A DNA stretch of 19,775 nt from Verrucomicrobia bacterium UBA740 (GTDB lineage Bacteria; Verrucomicrobiota; Kiritimatiellia; RFP12; UBA1067). The notes below the pieces were generated by a model. The model ran no database searches, was not told the origin of the DNA, and was given only the letters and a program-made list of their open reading frames with translations. The DNA is taken from positions 1-19,775 of the forward strand of contig DBKW01000045.1 in NCBI GenBank assembly GCA_002298665.1, in the 5' to 3' direction. Positions 16,022-19,775 of this stretch are shown here, piece after piece. Numbering within the stretch: the first letter of the stretch is position 1; every line of letters starts with the position of its first letter. A program made the translations under genes and the position numbers.

Positions 16022-16726
16022 TCAGAAGAAGCCGTTGACGAAAGGCAAAACCTTGACCTTGTTGTCGATGATGATGTTGACCAGCCCGATCTGGAAGCCC
16101 GAGGGGCACTCGCGCGCATAGTTGACGAGCGCGATCTGCGCACCGTTGAGAACGCGCGTCATGTTGACCCCGAGCGCCAGCTGCGCACCGTGGACGTTGT
16201 CCGCGTAGTTCGCCAGACCCGCGATCTGGCCGCCCGTCGCTTCGCCGCGCACGAAGTTGCCCACGATGCCCGTCTCGAGCCCGCAGAACTCCTCGTGGTA
16301 GTTGCCCAGCAGGGACGAGCTGAAGCCCTTGAACTTGCGCGTCGCGCCGACCGCGCCCAGATCCCAGCTGTACGTCTCGCCGATCCACGCGTAGTTCACG
16401 CCGATCGTCGCGCGCACGCCGTACACGTCGCCCAGCGCCACGTTGCCGAACGCCGACGCCTGCACGCCGCGCAGTTCCGTGCGCGTGAATGTCGCCGCGC
16501 CCGCCAGATTCAGGCCGTACATCAACGGCGCGTCCGAAAAGATGAGATTGATGTCCAATCCGTAGACGTCCCACATGTTCACGCCCCACGGAAGCTGCAC
16601 CGGCGTCGCGATGCCCACCGCGATCGGCGTCCAACCTACCGCTTCCTGCGACACAGTCTCTTGCGCGGAAACCGGCGCCGCCGCGAACGCGATGGCCGCC
16701 AAGCCACATGCTAACATTTTCTTCAT
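16022..16726 (-). CDS. LA_2272-like surface-repeat protein
   Basis: A 234-aa exported protein: signal peptide MKKMLACGLAAIAFAAAPVSA, cleaved at about 21. The C-terminal half carries four G-x-Q-[IL] repeats with exact 15-residue spacing (Q167, Q182, Q197, Q212: GGQIAGLANYA, GAQLALGVN, GAQIALVNYA, GFQIGLVNI), ending in VKVLPFVNGFF with the terminal aromatic typical of outer-membrane beta proteins. This resembles the LA_2272 surface-repeat family of Leptospira and PVC bacteria; the match is from memory of the motif. It is first in the parB cluster, 10 bp before parB, with AAAGGA eight bases from the ATG and its own promoter. Its partnership with parB is unexplained. Confidence 0.72.
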   Translation of the reverse strand: MKKMLACGLAAIAFAAAPVSAQETVSQEAVGWTPIAVGIATPVQLPWGVNMWDVYGLDINLIFSDAPLMYGLNLAGAATFTRTELRGVQASAFGNVALGDVYGVRATIGVNYAWIGETYSWDLGAVGATRKFKGFSSSLLGNYHEEFCGLETGIVGNFVRGEATGGQIAGLANYADNVHGAQLALGVNMTRVLNGAQIALVNYARECPSGFQIGLVNIIIDNKVKVLPFVNGFF

Positions 16727-16761
16727 ATTTATTTTCCTTTTGTTCCTATGATTTAACTAAT

Positions 16762-16791
16762 ATTCTACAATTTTCTGGGGTGGAAAGTCAA
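16762..16791 (-). promoter_or_regulatory. Promoter of the surface-repeat/parB cluster
   Basis: On the minus strand: -35 TTGACT (16791-16786), 18-bp spacer, -10 TAGAAT (16767-16762), preceded directly by TG. The -35 overlaps the ligA stop codon (16788-16790). The predicted transcript has a leader of roughly 29 bases with an AAAGGA ribosome site, a conventional layout. Confidence 0.65.
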
Positions 16792-18764
16792 GTGCAGAAT
16801 CGCGCCTCGAATTCTTTTTCCGTCAGGATCGGAATCCCCAGCGCCCGCGCCTTCTTGTTCTTCTCGGATGCCGACTGCGCGTCGTTGTTGATCAGGAAAC
16901 TCGTTTTGCCCGAGACGCTCCCGGCGACTTTCCCGCCTTGCGATTCGATGTACGCCTTGAGCGCCGCCCGGTTGGGGTAGTCCACGAGATCCCCCGTGAT
17001 CGCGAACGTCAGCCCCGCGCACGCCCCGCCCGCCGGACGCGCCGGCATCTCGAGGTCCATCTCGCCCAGCAGTTCGTCCACAAGCTCCCGGTGCGCCGGC
17101 GCCTGCATCCACCCGACGAACGCCGCACTCTTGGCCGGCCCGATCCCCTCGATCGTCGCGAACGCGTCCGGCGCCGAGATCCGCGCCTTGTCCACGAGTT
17201 CCCGCACCGATCCCACGCTCCCCAGAAGCTTCTTCGCCACGTCCGGACCGCAGAGCGGGATCGACAGCGCCACCAGAAAACGGACCGCCTCGCAATGCCG
17301 CGCCTTCTCCAGCGCCGCGCACAGGTTGCGCGCGCTCTTCTCGCCGAACCCTTCCAGCGCGGCGATCTCCCCCGCGTGCGCGCCCAGCCGCAGAATGTCC
17401 GCCGGCGTCTTGATCCACCCCGCGTTCACGAACTTCGCCAGTGTCTCGCCGCCCAGCCCGTCGATGTCCAGCCCGTCCTTCGACGCGAAACGGACGAACC
17501 GCGCCAGCGTCCGCGCCGGACACTCCGCGTTCGTGCACACGAGCTTGCGCGTGCCGCCCTCCGACTCCACGACCGCCGTCGCCGCCCCGCAGACCGGACA
17601 CCGCGCCGGAATCGCGAAATCGCCGACCTTCCGCGCCACGCGCACGACCTTCGGGATGATCTTGTTCGCCTTTATGACGACAAGCTCCGTCCCCGGACCG
17701 CCCACGCCCAGCCGTTCGCACTCCGATATGTTGCACAGCGTCGCCCGCCGAACCGTCGTCCCTTCGAGCGAAACCGGCGCGAACACCGCCACCGGCGAAA
17801 TCGCGCTCACCGCGCAGCTCCACTCCACGTGGTCCAGCGCCGTCGTCGCCTCCTCGTCCCGCCACTTGAACGCCAGCCCCGCCCGCGTGGCGTGATGCCC
17901 CGTGACGGACCCGGTCCGCGCATAGTCCGTGTCGTCGTAGACGACGACGAGCCCGTCGACCGGATACGGATTCTCCCGGTCCACGACGCGCGCCGTCCAC
18001 GCGTCGAGGGCCGCCTGCAGATTCGCCTGCGTCGGCGCGTCGATCCGCTCGTGCGCCACGACCGTGAAGCCGATGGACGCCAGATAGTCCATCCGCGCCC
18101 CCCACGAGCGGATCGGCTCGTCGGCGTGCACGAGCGTGAACGGAATCCACCGCAAGTGCCGCGGCTTCAGTTCCTCCACATTCTTGAGCGACAGCGAGCC
18201 GGACGCCAGATTGCGCGGATTGGCGAACTCCTCGCGCGCCGTCGCCTGAAACGCCTCGAAGTCCGCGTACGAAATGACCGCCTCGCCGCGGATCACCAGA
18301 TGCCCCGGCGCGTCGATCCGCGCGGGAATGCCCGCGATGCCGGCCGCCAGGTGCGTGATGTTCGTCCCGATCGTCCCGTCGCCCCGCGTCACGACTTTCG
18401 TCAGCCGCCCCCCGTCGTACGTCACGACGAGCGTCAGCCCGTCCAGCTTCCACGAAAGCCAGATGGGCCGCCCTTCCGCCCACTTCACGACGTCCGCCAC
18501 GCTCTTCGTTTTGGCCAGCGACAGCGCCGGATACTCGTGCGCCTCCTTGCGCCCGGCCGTCTCGTCCGCCCCGACATGGTGCGTCGGCGACTCCGGCAGG
18601 ACAATCCCCGTGCGCGCCTCGAGGCCCTTCAGCTCGTCGAAAAGCGCGTCCCACTCGTGGTCGGACATCACCTCCGGCTGGCCGTTGTAGTAGGCGGCGG
18701 ACGCCGCGTTCAGGCGCGCGCACAGTTCGCGCATCCGCGAACGGATCTCGTCGGCGGACGCCAT
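16788..18764 (-). CDS. ligA: NAD+-dependent DNA ligase, divergent LigA
   Basis: A 658-aa enzyme that seals DNA nicks using NAD+. Order: Ia NAD+-binding domain (YYNGQPEVMSDHEWDALFDEL, 25-45), adenylation domain with K106 in KLDG, RGDG (127-130), RGE (159-161) and NPRNLASGSL (182-191), OB fold, Cys4 zinc finger (CPVCG 389-393, CTNAECPA 410-417), helix-hairpin-helix region (about 430-560) and BRCT (about 575-658). It is not standard: Ia has W38 where Tyr is usual, motif IV reads VDGLVVVYDD so its usual lysine is missing, and the GRTG of the OB domain is replaced by SCAVSA (316-321). Similar divergent ligases occur, as I recall, in gut Firmicutes. Its ATG overlaps the FHA stop by one base. Probably active, possibly a second ligase. 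Confidence 0.92.
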   Translation of the reverse strand: MASADEIRSRMRELCARLNAASAAYYNGQPEVMSDHEWDALFDELKGLEARTGIVLPESPTHHVGADETAGRKEAHEYPALSLAKTKSVADVVKWAEGRPIWLSWKLDGLTLVVTYDGGRLTKVVTRGDGTIGTNITHLAAGIAGIPARIDAPGHLVIRGEAVISYADFEAFQATAREEFANPRNLASGSLSLKNVEELKPRHLRWIPFTLVHADEPIRSWGARMDYLASIGFTVVAHERIDAPTQANLQAALDAWTARVVDRENPYPVDGLVVVYDDTDYARTGSVTGHHATRAGLAFKWRDEEATTALDHVEWSCAVSAISPVAVFAPVSLEGTTVRRATLCNISECERLGVGGPGTELVVIKANKIIPKVVRVARKVGDFAIPARCPVCGAATAVVESEGGTRKLVCTNAECPARTLARFVRFASKDGLDIDGLGGETLAKFVNAGWIKTPADILRLGAHAGEIAALEGFGEKSARNLCAALEKARHCEAVRFLVALSIPLCGPDVAKKLLGSVGSVRELVDKARISAPDAFATIEGIGPAKSAAFVGWMQAPAHRELVDELLGEMDLEMPARPAGGACAGLTFAITGDLVDYPNRAALKAYIESQGGKVAGSVSGKTSFLINNDAQSASEKNKKARALGIPILTEKEFEARFCT

Positions 18765-19591
18765 TACTTCGCCGGCAGCACGGGCTTTTTCAACGTCGTT
18801 TTCAGGACGGGACGCGGCGGCAGCTTCAACCCCGCGCCGAGACCCGGCTTGGGCGGCAGCTTCAACCCCGTCTTCAGCACGGGCTTCGCCCCGGACTTCA
18901 GCACGGGACGGATCGCCGGCTTCAGCGCCGGACGCACCCCCGGTTTCGACACGGGCGTGATGGGCGAAAGCGGCGAGGCGGCGGCGGCCGGCGCGTCGGA
19001 CGGAAGATCCGCGACCTCCTCGACCGGCGGCAAATCCTTGACCGAGTCGACCGGAGGCAGATCCACAATCGGTTCGATTTTGACAAGCCGCGTCACCGCG
19101 GGTTTCTTTTCCGCCGCGGGTTTCTTCTCCGCCGCGGGGACCACTGGCACGGCGGGCTTCTCCGCCGCGGGAGCAACCGCAGGCGCCGCGGGCTTCTTCA
19201 CGCCCAGCGGATTGACAGGCGCCGGACGCGACATCACAAGCGTCTTGGAGGCCGCCGCGTTCGGTAGCGACGTTTCCGCGGACGCGTCGGCGGAGCCGAA
19301 ACTGACGATGGAAACTTCAAGCTTGCCGAACTGCAGGAGATCCAGCGCTTTCAGTTCGGACCGTCCCGCGAGCTTCACGCCCATCTTGTAGGATCCGTTT
19401 GTGCTGCCGCAGTCTTCCACAAACCACTTGTCACCCTCGAAGAAAATACGGGCATGGCGGCGGGAAAGTCCCTCCACCATAAGCGGCGCGACCGTATTGG
19501 ATGTATCGCGTCCGATCGTAATCTCTTTCTGGTCGACGAACTTCAAGCTCATCAACTCCTTGTTCAGCGTGACTATCAGTTTGATTTCCAT
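18764..19591 (-). CDS. FHA-domain protein with Lys/Pro-rich repeat tail
   Basis: A 275-aa protein without signal peptide. Residues 5-98 are a forkhead-associated phosphothreonine-binding domain: GR at 27-28, GLSRRHARI (41-49) and GSTNGSY (62-68) are the binding residues. Residues 101-275 are low complexity: an Ala/Pro/Lys part with tandem AAEKKP, an acidic Pro/Val part (DLPPVDSVKDLPPVEEV), and a basic C-terminal repeat region (PVLK, GLKLPPKPG). The tail is strongly positive and could bind nucleic acid or the cell envelope. ATG at 19591 has AAGGA about nine bases upstream. TAATG at 18764-18767 couples it to ligA. A role with ligA in repair is possible but not shown. Confidence 0.85.
   Translation of the reverse strand: MEIKLIVTLNKELMSLKFVDQKEITIGRDTSNTVAPLMVEGLSRRHARIFFEGDKWFVEDCGSTNGSYKMGVKLAGRSELKALDLLQFGKLEVSIVSFGSADASAETSLPNAAASKTLVMSRPAPVNPLGVKKPAAPAVAPAAEKPAVPVVPAAEKKPAAEKKPAVTRLVKIEPIVDLPPVDSVKDLPPVEEVADLPSDAPAAAASPLSPITPVSKPGVRPALKPAIRPVLKSGAKPVLKTGLKLPPKPGLGAGLKLPPRPVLKTTLKKPVLPAK
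18816..18870. repeat. Two 19-bp direct repeats in the FHA tail
   Basis: The 19-bp unit GGCGGCAGCTTCAACCCCG occurs at 18816-18834 and 18852-18870, a 36-bp period. It encodes the 12-residue repeat GLKLPPKPGLGA. Tandem copies like this can gain or lose units by slippage while keeping frame. Confidence 0.85.
19093..19138. repeat. Tandem 18-bp repeats in the FHA linker
   Basis: Near-identical 18-bp units built on CGCCGCGGGTTTCTTCTC encode AAEKKP in tandem. Bounds are approximate. The next copy (near 19160) is degenerate. Confidence 0.6.
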
Positions 19592-19624
19592 CGCTCAATC
19601 CTTTCTGACTTTTACTGCAATCAA

Positions 19625-19630
19625 GTATAC
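19625..19630 (-). promoter_or_regulatory. Probable -10 of the FHA-ligA operon
   Basis: On the minus strand, TGG-TATACT is an extended -10 with 33 bases to the ATG at 19591. That leaves a leader of about 27 bases that contains the AAGGA ribosome site. The -35 is poor at 17-18 bp spacing, as is common for extended -10 promoters. Confidence 0.5.
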
Positions 19631-19775
19631 CACTTATTTTGCGCAAAGTACAGAACTTATTAGCGCAATTCGCAACGGCATCGAGCTTGTCCGGCGCGCC
19701 AAGAAGAAGAAAGGCCGCCCGAATGTGGTTTTGCACCCGCGGCCGTTCCAGTAGAACGGGGTGGCCGTTCCGGCG
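19631..19775. other. Right-end intergenic sequence
   Basis: No gene supported. The plus strand has a short frame ending at 19754 (ELVRRAKKKKGRPN and onward) with plausible codons but no start and no room, since it runs through the FHA promoter. A 9-bp direct repeat GGCCGTTCC (19741-19749, 19763-19771) and a small stem CCGTTC/GAACGG (19743-19748, 19754-19759) are present. Confidence 0.45.

Noticed and set aside
16012..16143. Longer ParB start at an upstream ATG
   Set aside because: The extra 44 residues lie inside the preceding gene in another frame; the GTG at 16011 with the standard ParB N-terminus fits better.
17821..17845. CACGTG core as a parS site
   Set aside because: It lacks the flanking TGTT/AACA arms and lies inside ligA.
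16938..19391. 817-aa plus-strand open frame opposite ligA and the FHA gene
   Set aside because: Arg-rich, no domain, and caused by the high-GC antisense of two clear genes.
19656..19754. Possible end of a plus-strand gene (ELVRRAKKKKGRPN)
   Set aside because: Codons look plausible, but the frame would have to start within the FHA promoter and would be about 30 residues.

Overview
The window looks like chromosome of a Gram-negative (diderm) bacterium, most likely from the PVC group (Kiritimatiellota, Lentisphaerota or Verrucomicrobiota). This placement is inferred from protein style: a toroid protein beside ExbB/ExbD, a LA_2272-like surface-repeat protein, a secreted C39-like peptidase and many secreted TPR proteins. 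It is not a database result. Coding density is very high, and no tRNA, rRNA, CRISPR array or insertion sequence is visible. Thirteen of the fourteen genes lie on the minus strand. The only plus-strand gene is at the left end and converges on the others.

Layout. Positions 1-397 are non-coding, C/G-rich, and end in a good promoter. Positions 398-1675 (+) encode a secreted C39/papain-like cysteine peptidase. From 12369 down to 1682 (-) runs one long apparent operon of nine genes, in transcription order: a 1065-aa periplasmic TPR protein, a 252-aa secreted TPR-like protein, ExbB, two ExbD proteins, a TonB-like membrane protein fused to a large alpha/alpha-toroid domain, a LolC/E permease, a LolD ATPase and an M20 dipeptidase. 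Gaps are -8 to +45 bp, and it begins at a promoter placed so that the mRNA would start at the ATG. From 14086 (-) follows pgi. From 16726 (-) comes a second promoter-led cluster: a LA_2272-like surface-repeat protein, ParB, and an M28 protein with all the hallmarks of a glutaminyl cyclase. From 19591 (-) an FHA protein with a Lys/Pro-rich repeat tail is coupled by a 1-bp stop/start overlap to a divergent NAD+-dependent DNA ligase.

How the parts may work together. The long operon combines a proton-driven inner-membrane motor (ExbB plus two ExbD), a TonB/TolA-like transducer with a globular toroid in place of the usual TonB C-terminal domain, two periplasmic TPR proteins reminiscent of CpoB/BamD, and an ATP-driven Lol-type lipoprotein extractor. 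This is the best candidate in the window for an undescribed system: a Tol/Ton-like envelope machine tied to lipoprotein release. That function is inferred from context. The individual families are recognised from motifs only.
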